From contig CALSPD010000015.1 in the NCBI GenBank assembly GCA_943788145.1, positions 1 to 64,000 on the forward strand: a stretch of DNA of 64,000 nucleotides, given 5' to 3'. The position numbers and the translations under genes are program-made. The notes under the pieces were generated by a model. It worked only from the letters and a program-made list of their open reading frames with translations. It did no database searches and was not told the DNA's origin. Positions within the stretch are counted from its first letter, which is position 1, and each line of letters begins with the position of its first letter. Source of the DNA: an uncultured Flavobacteriales bacterium. GTDB taxonomy: Bacteria; Bacteroidota; Bacteroidia; Flavobacteriales_G; Salibacteraceae. This document shows positions 9,820 to 19,173 of this stretch, one piece after another.

Positions 9820-10383
9820 ATGAAAAACATCCTTTTTGCAATCGCATCCATTTTGATTTTGTTTGCTTGCACGCAAAAGCACGAAACTCATGATGACGAC
9901 ACATCCGTTAAACTTTTGGAGGACATAATTGATACCACTGCAACTGCGCCAGTGCAAATCATCGAGCCCGAAGAAGTCGATATGGGATTGCGTTCTGTGA
10001 AAGCCAAATTCATCGATTTTGAATTGGGCGATGCCGAGCATTATTCTTTTCAGGATGAACAAGGAAATTATTGGGAGTTTTCGGGTTGCGATGACACTGA
10101 GATTGAATTTGGTATCGAACTCGATGAAAATGAAGCAGATGAGCGCAATCAAGGCTGGGGCGCGAATTATATGCATTTGCCTGTGCCGATTTTGAACGAT
10201 TCTTACAAGGTTGGGCACCCGGTCATTGGAAGTCAAACAATTATGCTCAAAGACAGGTGGATAGAATTGTTGACGTATTGTGAAGTTGAAAGTCCTGTGA
10301 AGTCGAAAGTCTATAAGTCGAGCGTCCATTTCATAGTTAAATACCCGGACTTCCGACTTTTTGACTTCGAACTTTCCGACTAA
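9820..10383 (+). CDS. Hypothetical lipoprotein whose C-terminus is encoded by a repeat
   Basis: 187 residues from ATG 9820; the TTG at 9781 is too far upstream. ASILILFACTQK is a lipoprotein signal with the lipobox cysteine near residue 17. The body is acidic (DDDTSVKLLEDI, EFGIELDENEADE). The stretch after about residue 155 (EVESPVKSKVYKSS to FDFELSD) is encoded by the first copy of the palindromic repeat that flanks the four-helix-bundle gene. The native C-terminus was therefore probably replaced when that element arrived. I do not recognise the family. Confidence 0.65.
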   Translation: MKNILFAIASILILFACTQKHETHDDDTSVKLLEDIIDTTATAPVQIIEPEEVDMGLRSVKAKFIDFELGDAEHYSFQDEQGNYWEFSGCDDTEIEFGIELDENEADERNQGWGANYMHLPVPILNDSYKVGHPVIGSQTIMLKDRWIELLTYCEVESPVKSKVYKSSVHFIVKYPDFRLFDFELSD

Positions 10384-10398
10384 TTTAACTTCCGACTA
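10315..10398. repeat. 84-bp direct repeat, copy 1 (left of four-helix-bundle gene)
   Basis: Begins AAGTCGAGCGTCCATTTCAT and ends AACTTCCGACTA. It is about 95 percent identical to copy 2 at 10820-10904, with one indel and about three mismatches. The right part is an array of GACTT/CGACT words about ten bases apart. Just upstream (10282-10320) the reverse-complement words GAAGTC/AAAGTC occur, so the whole forms an imperfect palindrome around a central GCGTCCATTTCATAGTTAAA. A further GACTT-rich tail reaches 10430. Confidence 0.85.
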
Positions 10399-10433
10399 AC
10401 CGACTGTTCGACTTCGGACTTTCCGACTAACGT

Positions 10434-10781
10434 TTATTTCAGAGCTTTAATCAGACCATAAATGACGCGAGAAACTTCTTCGCAGTTCTCTATTAATTCG
10501 CCTTTCATTATTTCATCAATAAATTCCAATCGACTTGCTAAATAAGTCATTGATTTCACCTCATCACAAGAGGCTCTGGCAATGTTTAAAAATCGGATGA
10601 ATTCCTTATCTGAGCTTCGGTTAAATCCTTCAGCAATATTGTTTGATACAGAAACAGAGGCACGTGTAATCTGGCTTCTAAAGCTGCGATCCTTTGTCTC
10701 ATCAAAATGTTTGTAAACCAAAACACCTAAATCTTGTGCTTTTTGCCAAGCAATGATGTCCTCGAAACGCTGGATTTTCAT
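10434..10781 (-). CDS. Four helix bundle protein (S23 / 23S rRNA intervening-sequence protein family)
   Basis: 115 residues with the family pattern FEDIIAWQKAQDLGVLVY, then FRSQITRASVSVSNNIAEG near residue 45 and FIRFLNIARASCDEVKS. The family (TIGR02436) forms pentameric four-helix barrels related to Avd of diversity-generating retroelements. Some members are encoded in 23S rRNA intervening sequences, and many sit in Bacteroidota genomes with GACTT-type repeats around them. No reverse transcriptase or variable repeat is seen nearby. The gene lies alone between two 84-bp direct repeats, between a lipoprotein gene and icmF, and so looks like an inserted unit. Its biochemical role is unproven; nucleic-acid binding is inferred from the family. 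Confidence 0.9.
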   Translation of the reverse strand: MKIQRFEDIIAWQKAQDLGVLVYKHFDETKDRSFRSQITRASVSVSNNIAEGFNRSSDKEFIRFLNIARASCDEVKSMTYLASRLEFIDEIMKGELIENCEEVSRVIYGLIKALK

Positions 10782-10819
10782 GCTACTGATTTAATTAGGT
10801 CGTAAGTCTTTGAGTTTTA

Positions 10820-10904
10820 AAGTCGAGCGTCCATTTCATAGTTAAATAGCTGGGACTTCCGACTTTTTGACTTCGTACTTTCCGACTAATTTAACTTCCG
10901 ACTA
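10820..10904. repeat. 85-bp direct repeat, copy 2 (right of four-helix-bundle gene)
   Basis: Same orientation as copy 1 and nearly identical, offset by 505 bases. Reverse-complement words (GTCGTAAGTC, AAAGTCGAG) at 10799-10828 precede the GACTT-rich right arm, again making an imperfect palindrome. It ends three bases before the icmF stop codon (10910-10908), so it may also act as the 3' end region of the icmF transcript. Confidence 0.85.
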
Positions 10905-10907
10905 CAC

Positions 10908-13900
10908 TTACATATTCCTTCTATACTGCCCACCGACTTCGAAAAGTGCATTCGTAATTTGTCCCAACGAGCAATATTTACACACTTCCAACAGCTTTTC
11001 AAACATGTTATCGTTGTTGATGGCAGCCTTTTGGAGATCTCGTAACAATGCGGCTTGTTTGTCTTCATTGCAAGTATGCAATCGGTTCAACATGCTGATT
11101 TGATATTGCTTTTCTTCTTCTGTAGCACGAATCACCTCTTTTGGCAAAATAGTCGGGCTGCCTTTGGAGCTCAAGAAAGTGTTTACACCAATGATGGGGA
11201 ATTCACCAGTATGCTTTAAGGTTTCGTAGTACAAGCTTTCTTCTTGGATCTTACTGCGCTGATACATGGTTTCCATGGCTCCCAACACCCCACCACGCTC
11301 GGTGATGCGGTCAAATTCGAGCAATACGGCTTCTTCTACCAAATCGGTCAGTTCTTCTATAATGAAGGAACCTTGCAATGGGTTTTCGTTCTTCGCCAAT
11401 CCCAATTCTTTGTTGATGATCAACTGAATGGCCATCGCACGTCTCACGCTTTCTTCCGTTGGCGTTGTAATCGCCTCATCATAAGCGTTAGTATGTAGAG
11501 AGTTGCAGTTGTCGTAAATCGCATACAAGGCTTGCAGCGTGGTTCGAATGTCGTTGAAATCAATCTCTTGTGCGTGCAAACTTCTACCACTCGTTTGGAT
11601 GTGGTATTTCAGCATCTGGGCCCGAGGATTGGCTCCGTACTTATATTTCATTGCTTTAGCCCAAAGTTTTCGAGCTACTCGACCAATTACTGCATATTCA
11701 GGATCGATACCGTTGCTAAAGAAGAAGCTGAGGTTAGGTCCAAAGTCGTTGATATCCATACCTCGGCTGATGTAGTATTCCACGTAGGTGAAACCATTTG
11801 CCAAGGTAAACGCTAATTGCGAAATCGGATTCGCCCCAGCCTCCGCAATGTGGTAACCACTAATGGAGACCGAGTAAAAATTACGCACCGCATGGTTGAT
11901 GAAGCTTTCTTGCACATCACCCATTAATCGCAACGCAAACTCTGTGCTGAAGATGCAGGTGTTTTGTGCCTGGTCTTCTTTCAAGATATCGGCCTGCACG
12001 GTTCCGCGCACCACGCTCATGGTTTCCTTGCGGATCTTAGCATACACATCAGCTGGCAACACTAAGTCGCCCGTGGCGCCCAAGAGCATTAAGCCCAATC
12101 CATCATTTCCTTCCGGAATATCACCTTGGTATTTAGGACGTTCTAGCCCCCGATCTTCCCAAAGCTCTTTCAGTTTTTTCTCCACGTCTTTTTCAAGACC
12201 GTTGGCTTTGATGTATTTCTCACACGCTTGATCCACAGCTGCATTCATGAAGAAACCCAACAACATTGGCGCTGGACCGTTAATGGTCATCGATACAGAT
12301 GTTTTTGGATCGCTCAAGTCGAAACCTGAATAGAGTTTCTTGGCATCGTCTAAACAGCAAATGCTCACCCCAGAGTTACCCACTTTACCGTAGATATCGG
12401 GTCGGTGATCGGGATCGTTACCGTATAGCGTTACGGAGTCAAAAGCCGTGCTCAATCGCTTGGCTGGCATGCCCAAACTCACATAGTGAAATCTTCGGTT
12501 GGTACGCTCGGGCCCACCCTCACCTGCAAACATTCGGGTTGGATCTTCCCCTTCCCGCTTAAACGGAAATAATCCAGCTGTATAAGGAAACTCTCCGGGT
12601 ACATTTTCTTGCAAGGTCCAGTTCAAAATATCGCCCCAGCTTCTGTATTTCGGGGTAGAAATCTTTGGAATTTGGTTGTGGCTCAAGGACTCAGAATGAG
12701 TGGCAATCTTTAGTTCTTTGTCGCGCACTTTGAACGTATAGAATTCATCCTTGTAGCGCTGCATCTCCGATCCAAATGACTGGAGGACGTCCCAGTTGTG
12801 TGGGTTAAGGTCTTTCCTTATTTGCTCGAACTTATCTATCAGAGACTGAAGTTGCGGACTGTTCGCTGCTGGATTTTGGACATTTGCTTGCAGCTGATCT
12901 TCTCCCCCAAAAAGCATAAGGGCTTGGTTCAAACCATATAGCTTGTCGGCCACATCCGACTGGGCAGCCGCTTGCTTGTCGTATGCGCGGTTGTTCTCGG
13001 CAATTTCACTTAAATATCTTGTTCGTGCCGGAGGAATTATGAAGATCTTCTCGCTCATCTCATCCGTGATTTCGAACGTAGATTTCAATTCCGTTGCACC
13101 CGCTTTGTTCACCATCAAATCCATGATTTGCTTGTAAAGCGTGTTCATGCCCGGATCGTTGAACTGGCTGGCGATGGTGCCAAAAACTGGAATATCGTCA
13201 TCCGAAGTATCCCACAATTGGTGATTGCGCTTGTATTGTTTCTTCACATCTCGAACGGCATCCAACGCCCCGCGCTTATCAAACTTATTGACAGCAACGA
13301 TGTCGGCAAAGTCCAGCATATCGATCTTTTCCAGCTGCGTGGCGGCACCAAATTCTGGCGTCATTACGTACAAACTTGCATCGCTATGATCCAAGATTTC
13401 GGTGTCACTTTGACCAATTCCGGATGTCTCAAGGATGATCAAATCGAAATTAGACGCTTTCAAAATATCGAGCGCTTCTTGCACGTGTTTGCTCAACGCT
13501 AAGTTGCTCTGTCTCGTAGCCAAGGAACGCATGTAAACACGTTCATTTCGAATGGCATTCATACGGATTCGATCGCCTAACAAGGCTCCGCCTGTTTTCT
13601 TTTTGGATGGGTCAACACTAATGATTCCCAGGGTTTTATCCTTAAAATCGATCAAGAATCTACGCACCAATTCATCTACGAGAGAGCTCTTGCCCGACCC
13701 ACCCGTTCCGGTAATTCCCAGAACCGGAGTCTTGGATTTCTTCGCCAATTCGGTGATTTTGGCCATTTCAGCTTTGAAACCTTCTGGATTGTTTTCCGCG
13801 GCTGAGATCAATCGTGCTATCGAACCTCGGTCTTTGGCATTTAAGTGCCCTACTTCCCCGTTCAAGTTCATTCCCGTTGGGAAATCAGCCTTTTCCAACA

Positions 13901-14318
13901 TGTCGTTGATCATTCCTTGCAATCCCATGGCGCGCCCATCGTCTGGATGATAGATTCGGCAAATGCCATAGTCCTGTAGTTCTGCTATTTCTTCTGGTAA
14001 AATGGTTCCACCGCCTCCACCAAAAATCTTGATGTGGCTGGCGCCTTTTTCCTTCAGTATATCATACATGTACTTAAAATACTCCGTGTGACCACCTTGA
14101 TAGCTCGTCATGGCAATGGCTTGCGCATCTTCCTGAATAGCGCAATTCACCACCTCTTCCACACTTCTATCGTGTCCCAAGTGGATGACTTCGGCACCTG
14201 TACTTTGAATGATTCTGCGCATGATGTTGATGGCGGCATCGTGGCCATCGAACAGCGAAGCTGCGGTAACGATTCGAATTTTATTCTTGGGAGTATAGGG
14301 TGCAGCAGTTTGCGTCAT
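10908..14318 (-). CDS. icmF: Fused acyl-CoA mutase IcmF (isobutyryl-CoA mutase type)
   Basis: 1136 residues from ATG 14318, the usual IcmF length; the TTG at 14342 is less likely. Domain order: a B12-binding domain (residues 1-140, with [13 protein letters not shown] and FGGGGGTI), a MeaB-like GTPase chaperone (P-loop [12 protein letters not shown] near 205, [16 protein letters not shown]), a linker, then the mutase barrel from about 560 ([28 protein letters not shown]). It interconverts isobutyryl-CoA and n-butyryl-CoA, or a related branched pair, using adenosylcobalamin. The built-in G domain loads and protects the cofactor. It supports branched-chain carbon metabolism in the cytoplasm. No frameshift occurs over 3.4 kb, which contrasts with the genes just to its right. 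Confidence 0.93.
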   Translation of the reverse strand: MTQTAAPYTPKNKIRIVTAASLFDGHDAAINIMRRIIQSTGAEVIHLGHDRSVEEVVNCAIQEDAQAIAMTSYQGGHTEYFKYMYDILKEKGASHIKIFGGGGGTILPEEIAELQDYGICRIYHPDDGRAMGLQGMINDMLEKADFPTGMNLNGEVGHLNAKDRGSIARLISAAENNPEGFKAEMAKITELAKKSKTPVLGITGTGGSGKSSLVDELVRRFLIDFKDKTLGIISVDPSKKKTGGALLGDRIRMNAIRNERVYMRSLATRQSNLALSKHVQEALDILKASNFDLIILETSGIGQSDTEILDHSDASLYVMTPEFGAATQLEKIDMLDFADIVAVNKFDKRGALDAVRDVKKQYKRNHQLWDTSDDDIPVFGTIASQFNDPGMNTLYKQIMDLMVNKAGATELKSTFEITDEMSEKIFIIPPARTRYLSEIAENNRAYDKQAAAQSDVADKLYGLNQALMLFGGEDQLQANVQNPAANSPQLQSLIDKFEQIRKDLNPHNWDVLQSFGSEMQRYKDEFYTFKVRDKELKIATHSESLSHNQIPKISTPKYRSWGDILNWTLQENVPGEFPYTAGLFPFKREGEDPTRMFAGEGGPERTNRRFHYVSLGMPAKRLSTAFDSVTLYGNDPDHRPDIYGKVGNSGVSICCLDDAKKLYSGFDLSDPKTSVSMTINGPAPMLLGFFMNAAVDQACEKYIKANGLEKDVEKKLKELWEDRGLERPKYQGDIPEGNDGLGLMLLGATGDLVLPADVYAKIRKETMSVVRGTVQADILKEDQAQNTCIFSTEFALRLMGDVQESFINHAVRNFYSVSISGYHIAEAGANPISQLAFTLANGFTYVEYYISRGMDINDFGPNLSFFFSNGIDPEYAVIGRVARKLWAKAMKYKYGANPRAQMLKYHIQTSGRSLHAQEIDFNDIRTTLQALYAIYDNCNSLHTNAYDEAITTPTEESVRRAMAIQLIINKELGLAKNENPLQGSFIIEELTDLVEEAVLLEFDRITERGGVLGAMETMYQRSKIQEESLYYETLKHTGEFPIIGVNTFLSSKGSPTILPKEVIRATEEEKQYQISMLNRLHTCNEDKQAALLRDLQKAAINNDNMFEKLLEVCKYCSLGQITNALFEVGGQYRRNM

Positions 14319-14339
14319 GCGAGCTTTTTTTATGGCCGA

Positions 14340-14347
14340 CAAAGATA
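14340..14347 (-). promoter_or_regulatory. -7 element TATCTTTG for icmF
   Basis: Read leftward, TATCTTTG matches TAnnTTTG 21 bases before the icmF ATG. No TTG is found at the expected distance, so only the -7 half is supported. Confidence 0.4.
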
Positions 14348-14411
14348 AAAGATGCCATGGGGTAATTCCTATGCTTTTCTAATCCCATAGTTTCGCGCCC
14401 AAATAACGGAT

Positions 14412-15189
14412 ATGAGAACCTTAAAAATCGCTAGCATTCTACTAATTTCAGCTCTGACCCTAGCTTCATGCGCGGAATTGACCAAGCTCCTTAAACATGC
14501 TGAAGACTATGGATTGGACACGGGTTCGGCCAAAGATGTTTTGACCAATGATGAAATCATCAAAGGATTGAAGGAAGCTTTGAGTAAAGGAACCGACTTT
14601 GCTGTTTCGAGTTTGAACGTTCAGGATGGTTACTTCGGCAATCAAGCTTTGAAGATTCTTTTACCCGAAGGAAGCAAAACCGATTTATGAAAAGTTGAAT
14701 AAAATTCCGTTGGTGGATGGCGTGTTGGACGATGCCGTGCTTTCCATCAATCGAGCGGCAGAAAATGCTGCAGTGGAAGCTAAACCCATTTTCATAAATG
14801 CCATTAAAAATATGAGCATTACGGATGGTATGAGCATTCTTCGTGGCACGGATACGGCCGCTACGCAGTATCTGAGAAAAACTACTTACCAGCAACTTTA
14901 CAATGCTTTCAAGCCAAAAATTGAAGCCTCATTGAGCAAAAAATATGTGGGTAGTCTTTCAGCTGAAGGCACCTACTCGAAGGCCATCGACATGTATAAT
15001 ACCGGTTCGCTGAAAGGTGTGTTATGGCCAGAAATTAAAAGCAACTCGCTTTCTGATCACGCCACGCGCAAAGCCTTGTCTGGTTTATTCAAAAAGGTTG
15101 CTGAAGAAGAAAAAGAGATACGCTTGGATCCTGTTCACCGTGTAACGGACATTTTAAAGCGCGTATTTGGTTACGATTTCGGAAGCTAG
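14412..15189 (+). CDS. DUF4197 lipoprotein, one frameshift
   Basis: Two ORFs (14412-14690 and 14695-15189) are one gene. An extra base in GAAGGAAGC near 14672 breaks it. Restoring the frame gives LPEEAKPIYEKLNKIPLVDG, the conserved core of DUF4197. The start has a lipobox (LISALTLASC). Downstream motifs are MSITDGMSILRGTDTAATQYL and the closing VTDILKRVFGYDFG. The whole protein is about 259 residues, normal for the family. It is a periplasmic-facing lipoprotein of unknown function, found widely in Bacteroidota and Proteobacteria. It is convergent with the downstream phosphodiesterase. Confidence 0.85.
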
Positions 15190-15195
15190 TTTTTC

Positions 15196-16142
15196 TCAGG
15201 CTGAAGTTCGCCTGTAATGCACTTTTTTGCACCAACGTTTGGCCACATAAGAATCGCTTGGGTCATGTGGGCAGTTATCGACCTTCGGACAATCGGGAGG
15301 TTGATGCGATGTTCAAATCCTTAATCCGGTTGCGTTCGTCTAAGGAATTTGCCGTGAAGCTGTGCACTAAAAATCCTTTTCGTTTCCAGCGTTTCACCTT
15401 GCTTTTGTTGATATAGCATTGGTGCGTTTCCACAATTTGGGCATGGTGCTTTTTTGCTAGAGTCGTCATCAACCATCCAGCTAGCCTTGATTTTACTTTG
15501 CCATGTTCATAAAAGGGATGTGTGGCGAAAGCCAACACCATATCGTCCGATTGGGCGCGCAGCATACCAAGCGCTCCTGGGTAAAAGCTCGAAACGAAAA
15601 AGTAGTTATAAATAGCCTTATCGTATTTTCCTTCTGTTGATTTTACGATACGTATCAATTCATCAACTGCTTGCTGGCGATTTTCATCGGTGGTTTTAAA
15701 ATCAAGTTCGATTAGGAATTTGAGTTTTTCATTTACTGCTAAGTGAGTGAGCGTATCCACAAAATCTTCAAATCGACTCACGCGCAAGTGTTCAAACCCT
15801 CGTTTTCGAAAGGGTAAGGCACAAATCTCATCGGCTGTTAAGTCATATACAGAAGTGGTCGATTCGTATTGCAGCGTACGATTAATGGTGTCATCGTGAG
15901 AAGAGGATCAATTTTCCGTCTTTGGTCAACATGAGGTCGACCTCCATGGCATTTAGGTCTTCGTTCCGAAGGTGATCAACCACAATTTCAATGGTGTTTT
16001 CAGCCTGACCGTAGTATCCCCCGCGGTGTGCAAATTCAAGCGTGTGAAACAAATCAGGGCTCAAAAGCGACTGACCACTAGCGCCAATGGCTGATGCAAA
16101 AAGAAGCAAACAAACCAAGAATTTGAAGCCATTTCGATGCAT
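15196..16142 (-). CDS. Glycerophosphodiester phosphodiesterase, secreted, with frameshifts
   Basis: A signal peptide (FKFLVCLLLFASAIGASG) is followed by the GDPD catalytic start: EFAHRGGYYGQAENTIE, then MEVDLMLTKDGKLILF and, in the next frame, the HDD motif. Family enzymes hydrolyse glycerophosphodiesters to glycerol-3-phosphate and an alcohol in a metal-dependent way. The frame breaks near 15895 (missing base before HDD) and again near 15305. In the restored frame the protein ends QPPDCPKVDNCPHDP to HYRRTSA, with the stop at 15198-15196. Length would then be about 315 residues, normal for the family. ATG 16142 was chosen because the signal peptide follows at once. Confidence 0.82.
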
Positions 16143-16152
16143 ATCGATCGAT

Positions 16153-16598
16153 CTACTTTCGTGGTGACGGTGGCGCTGGAGGCGCTGGAGGCGTTGGAGC
16201 ACCTTGTCCACCTCCTTGTCCGTTTTGACCATCCATTCCCGGAGGAGACGGAGGTGATGGAGGTACGTGCATGCCCCTTGGAATATCGGGCATGATCAAC
16301 ACCGAATGTCGAATGATTTCATTTCCATTGATCGTAAGGTGATCACGACTTGTGTCTTGCACTTTATGTAAACGAGCGGTTCGCTCGTCCAAAGCTCCGA
16401 GGTAGGCTAGTTTGGCATCTTCAACGGAGGTATATGTAGTTGTAGTTGCTTTTTTCTCCTTCAATGACGTGATGGTTAGGCTATGTTCTTTTCCATTCAA
16501 GGGACTCGTCCAACTCAATCATAATGGACTGTGCGTTGACTAGATTGGTACTTAAAAGCAGGATGGAAAAACACAAAAGCGATGCGAAAGTTTGTCAT
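16153..16598 (-). CDS. Secreted protein with proline/glycine-rich C-terminus, frameshifted 5' end
   Basis: From ATG 16598 a signal peptide can be read only by shifting frame twice within the first 100 bases (MTNFRIAFVFF, then ILLLSTNLVNAQ, then SPLNGKEHSLTI). The remaining 115 residues are intact: a small beta-rich domain, then a tail with PPSPPSPPGMDGQNGQGGG and repeated PAPP units ending PSPRK. I do not recognise the family. The stop lies 11 bases before the phosphodiesterase ATG, so the two may be cotranscribed. A terminator separates it from the beta-propeller gene upstream. Confidence 0.55.
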
Positions 16599-16650
16599 AA
16601 GTGAAATGGTTATTTGAATGCGCTAAGCTAGAACTAAAGCGTTGGGAAAC

Positions 16651-16684
16651 AAAAAAGCCCGATAATAAATTACCGAGCTCTTTT
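16651..16684 (-). terminator. Rho-independent terminator after the beta-propeller gene
   Basis: The inverted repeat AGCCCGATAA / TTACCGAGCT (ten positions, two of them G-U pairs) has a four-base loop and six A on the left, which read as T on the minus strand. It lies 17 bases after the stop at 16701. Confidence 0.7.
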
Positions 16685-16700
16685 AGGGATAGAATGAAAT

Positions 16701-17862
16701 TTATTGCTTGACTATTTTGCCAACTGACGTTTTTGTCGAAACCATGTAAGTGCCTTTATTCAATTTCGGAAATATCGATGGTCTCATTTGAATGCAAAGC
16801 TTTACCCGAGGATACGGTGCGACCCAACACATCTTGAATAATCCAAGAATCCCCCGTTTCCATACCCTTCCATTTGAAAACTATTCTGTGTTGGATTTGG
16901 GTAGCAAGAAGCCTTTGACAACATCGGTTCCGCGATTCCCGTTGGTGTATTCATAAATACTACTATGTGCGGACTGCTGCCAACTTCTATGCTGTCTTCA
17001 ATGCTCAAATCACTTGGATTTACAATATAAATGATGTCATCAAAATGTCCTACCACCCACATTTTACCAGAGCTCGGATGGCGATAAATACCAAAAGGAG
17101 AACGAGGCATTTCAACGGAATCTGAAAGAGTCATGGTGTTGACATCAATTTTATAGAGCATGTTGTCATTCGAGGCAGAAATAAACGCAGTATTTCCATC
17201 GGCCGTCACTTCCACACCAGAAAGATTGGAAGCAAAGCTCATATCAAGCATGGTTGTGACCGTCTTATTGTCGGCATCAATTTTAGCAACCGTATTGCTG
17301 TTCCAATTCATTTTAATGGCGGTTGCTCCATCAGCCGAGAAGCGAACTTCACTTCCATCGTATGGACTTGAACCAGTCGTAAATGAAGTGGCGAGACTCA
17401 TTCCTGTTGAAATATCGACCACGTGGATGGTGCTATCGGCACACACCCAAACTTCGTCAGCTCCCGGCCTACGTGTGATTCGATCTGTGTTGGGAAGCGA
17501 TATGCTATCAATGGCCCATGTTGAAATATTAATGCTGTAAAACGTTCCAGATCGTACACCAAACATCTCATCTGGATCGTTTCCGTATACAGAATTTGAG
17601 CTAAATCCTTGCAACGAATCGGTGGGGTAAACTGGTAGCCGGGTCGATTAAAAAAGTACTAGTCCAGGTCGATCCTACTAGAATACTACCGTCTGAATTT
17701 GAGGCGATATTAGAAACATAACCCAAGCCAGTGATGCTGTCAGACAGTGTGAGCGTGGATGAATTCACTACGCTAACTGGAACTCCGTTAACGAAGGCCG
17801 ATTGTGCGAGCCCAAATTGAACGCTTAATACGGCAACAAGAAGTGTAAAGGGTTGTTTTCAT
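16701..17862 (-). CDS. YVTN-type beta-propeller protein with T9SS sorting domain, several frameshifts
   Basis: The intact middle (16802-17614) has beta-propeller repeats: EVWVCADSTIHVVDI, VRFSADGATAIKMNW, VEVTADGNTAFISAS and MWVVGHFDDIIYIVNP. In other frames the 5' end gives a signal peptide (LYTLLVAVLSVQFGLAQS) and the 3' end gives a type A T9SS domain (SCYPNPTQN, GDSWIIQDVLGRTVSSGK, KGTYMVSTKTSVGKIVKQ). At least four single-base shifts are needed, near 16765, 16860, 17625 and 17850. The product would be a secreted surface protein of about 385 residues with a ligand-binding propeller; the ligand is unknown. Confidence 0.72.
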
Positions 17863-17932
17863 GGTTGATTGTTTGATTCAAATTTCAACCAATAGCCGGC
17901 CCTCTGCAATACGCACTATGCCCTATTTATTG

Positions 17933-18265
17933 TTAGCGATTCCGATTCAATAATTTACGGGTCTGCGATTCCAACTGTTGTTTCTCCAATTCTAGTTGCT
18001 TCAACAGTTTCATCTTTTTAGGGTCAGCTAAAAAAACCAATAAGCATTTTTCGTTCAATTCTTTAAAGCGAATATCTTGTTTGGCGGCATCAAAATACTG
18101 GGCTCGATCTTCCGCTTTGTGGTCTATCCAAATGTCAATCTCAATCGCCTCATTGTTTGACCAACGCATCATTTCTCGATAAGAAACAAGGCGTCCATCG
18201 AGCAGATGTGCAAGTCTCTTGGCTTCGCCCCAGGTGACGTATTGTGGTTTGACAATCAATTTCAT
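17933..18265 (-). CDS. Hypothetical protein
   Basis: 110 residues, no signal peptide or membrane segment. It starts MKLIVKPQYVTWGEAKRLAH and ends in a charged helix (KLLKQLELEKQQLESQTRKL) likely to form a coiled coil. WIDHKAEDRAQYFDAAKQD suggests a small cytoplasmic domain. I do not recognise the family. It is divergent from the SRAP gene, with 70 bases between the two starts. Confidence 0.55.
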   Translation of the reverse strand: MKLIVKPQYVTWGEAKRLAHLLDGRLVSYREMMRWSNNEAIEIDIWIDHKAEDRAQYFDAAKQDIRFKELNEKCLLVFLADPKKMKLLKQLELEKQQLESQTRKLLNRNR

Positions 18266-18335
18266 GCGACAAATTTGATACAGATAAACGGACTGTATTT
18301 ACAATCTTATCAACGAATGATGATATTTTAGCTCC

Positions 18336-19172
18336 ATGTGCTACAACGCTGCTTATGATGCCAACAGGGCTTTCAAAAAAGCCATTCGAGACGAACTCAA
18401 TCCGGAAGTTCGTGCAGAATTGGAGCGGAAATACGAAGCATGGCGCGAGCAAAATCCTGATATCTATCGAGAAAAGCACGAATCGCAACATGCCTCTGGA
18501 CGTTTCTTTACGTCAGCCTTCGAACACGATGCTTTTCCGATTATTTACTCCGAACAAGGTCAAAAAACCATGGATTTCTTTCGCTGGGGCTTGGTCCCTC
18601 GGTGGTTGTCGCGCGGAGGACAAGGCACTCCAAATTTGGACACAAACCATCAATGCTCGCAGCGAAACAATGTTCGAAAAGCCATCATTTCGAGCTTCAT
18701 CCCTTGATCGAAGATGTGTCGTTTATATGACGGGTTTTTTCGAATATCACCACCAAGGCAGCAAGAAATATCCCTTCTTCATTCGCGACAGAAACTCCGA
18801 TATTCTACTTGTGGCTGGACTTTGGGATTCGGCTATAATCGATGGACAAGAATGGAAGACATTCACCATCGTCACCGTGCCAGCCAATGAAACCATGGCC
18901 GCCATTCAACAACAATCCAAAAAATCCGCATCGCATGCCACTCATCTTGCGACCAGAGCAAGTGGACGAGTGGATTAGCCCTACCCCTTCCCGAAGATAA
19001 ATTGACCATCGACCGATTGAAATCAGACTTCATTCAACCCTATCCCGATGATGGATTAGAATATACTTCCGTGGGGCAATTACTTGGCAAGCATGGCATT
19101 GGAGATAAAAAGGAGGCGCAGGATCGAGTGTTTTATCCCGATTTGAAACTGCAAATCGAGCGAAATTCCTAG
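18336..19172 (+). CDS. SOS response-associated peptidase (SRAP, YedK/HMCES family), three frameshifts
   Basis: Starts MCYN, so Cys2 becomes the catalytic N-terminal cysteine after Met removal. Later motifs are FFRWGLVPRWLS, the active-site Asn in TINARSET, the Glu in YMTGFFEYHH, and the His in PHRMPLILRPEQV. All key residues are present, but the frame shifts near 18613, 18912 and 18986. The closing part is LPEDKLTIDRL and YTSVGQLLGKHG. The protein (about 278 residues) forms a thiazolidine crosslink with abasic sites in single-stranded DNA and shields them from error-prone repair. It ends one base before the convergent glycosyltransferase gene. Confidence 0.85.
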
Positions 19173-19173
19173 G

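Noticed and set aside
10434-10781. Diversity-generating retroelement
   Set aside because: The four-helix-bundle protein resembles Avd, but there is no reverse transcriptase and no template/variable repeat pair in the window.
10315-10904. CRISPR array
   Set aside because: Only two repeat copies 505 bases apart with a gene between them, and no cas genes.
16145-16270. GGAGGCGCT/GGAGGTG repeats that look like a DNA minisatellite
   Set aside because: They are the antisense of a Pro/Gly-rich protein tail (PAPP and PSPP codons), so the repetition is coding.
18336-19172. Programmed frameshifting in the SRAP gene
   Set aside because: There is no slippery heptamer with a downstream structure, three shifts would be needed, and neighbours are broken in the same way.
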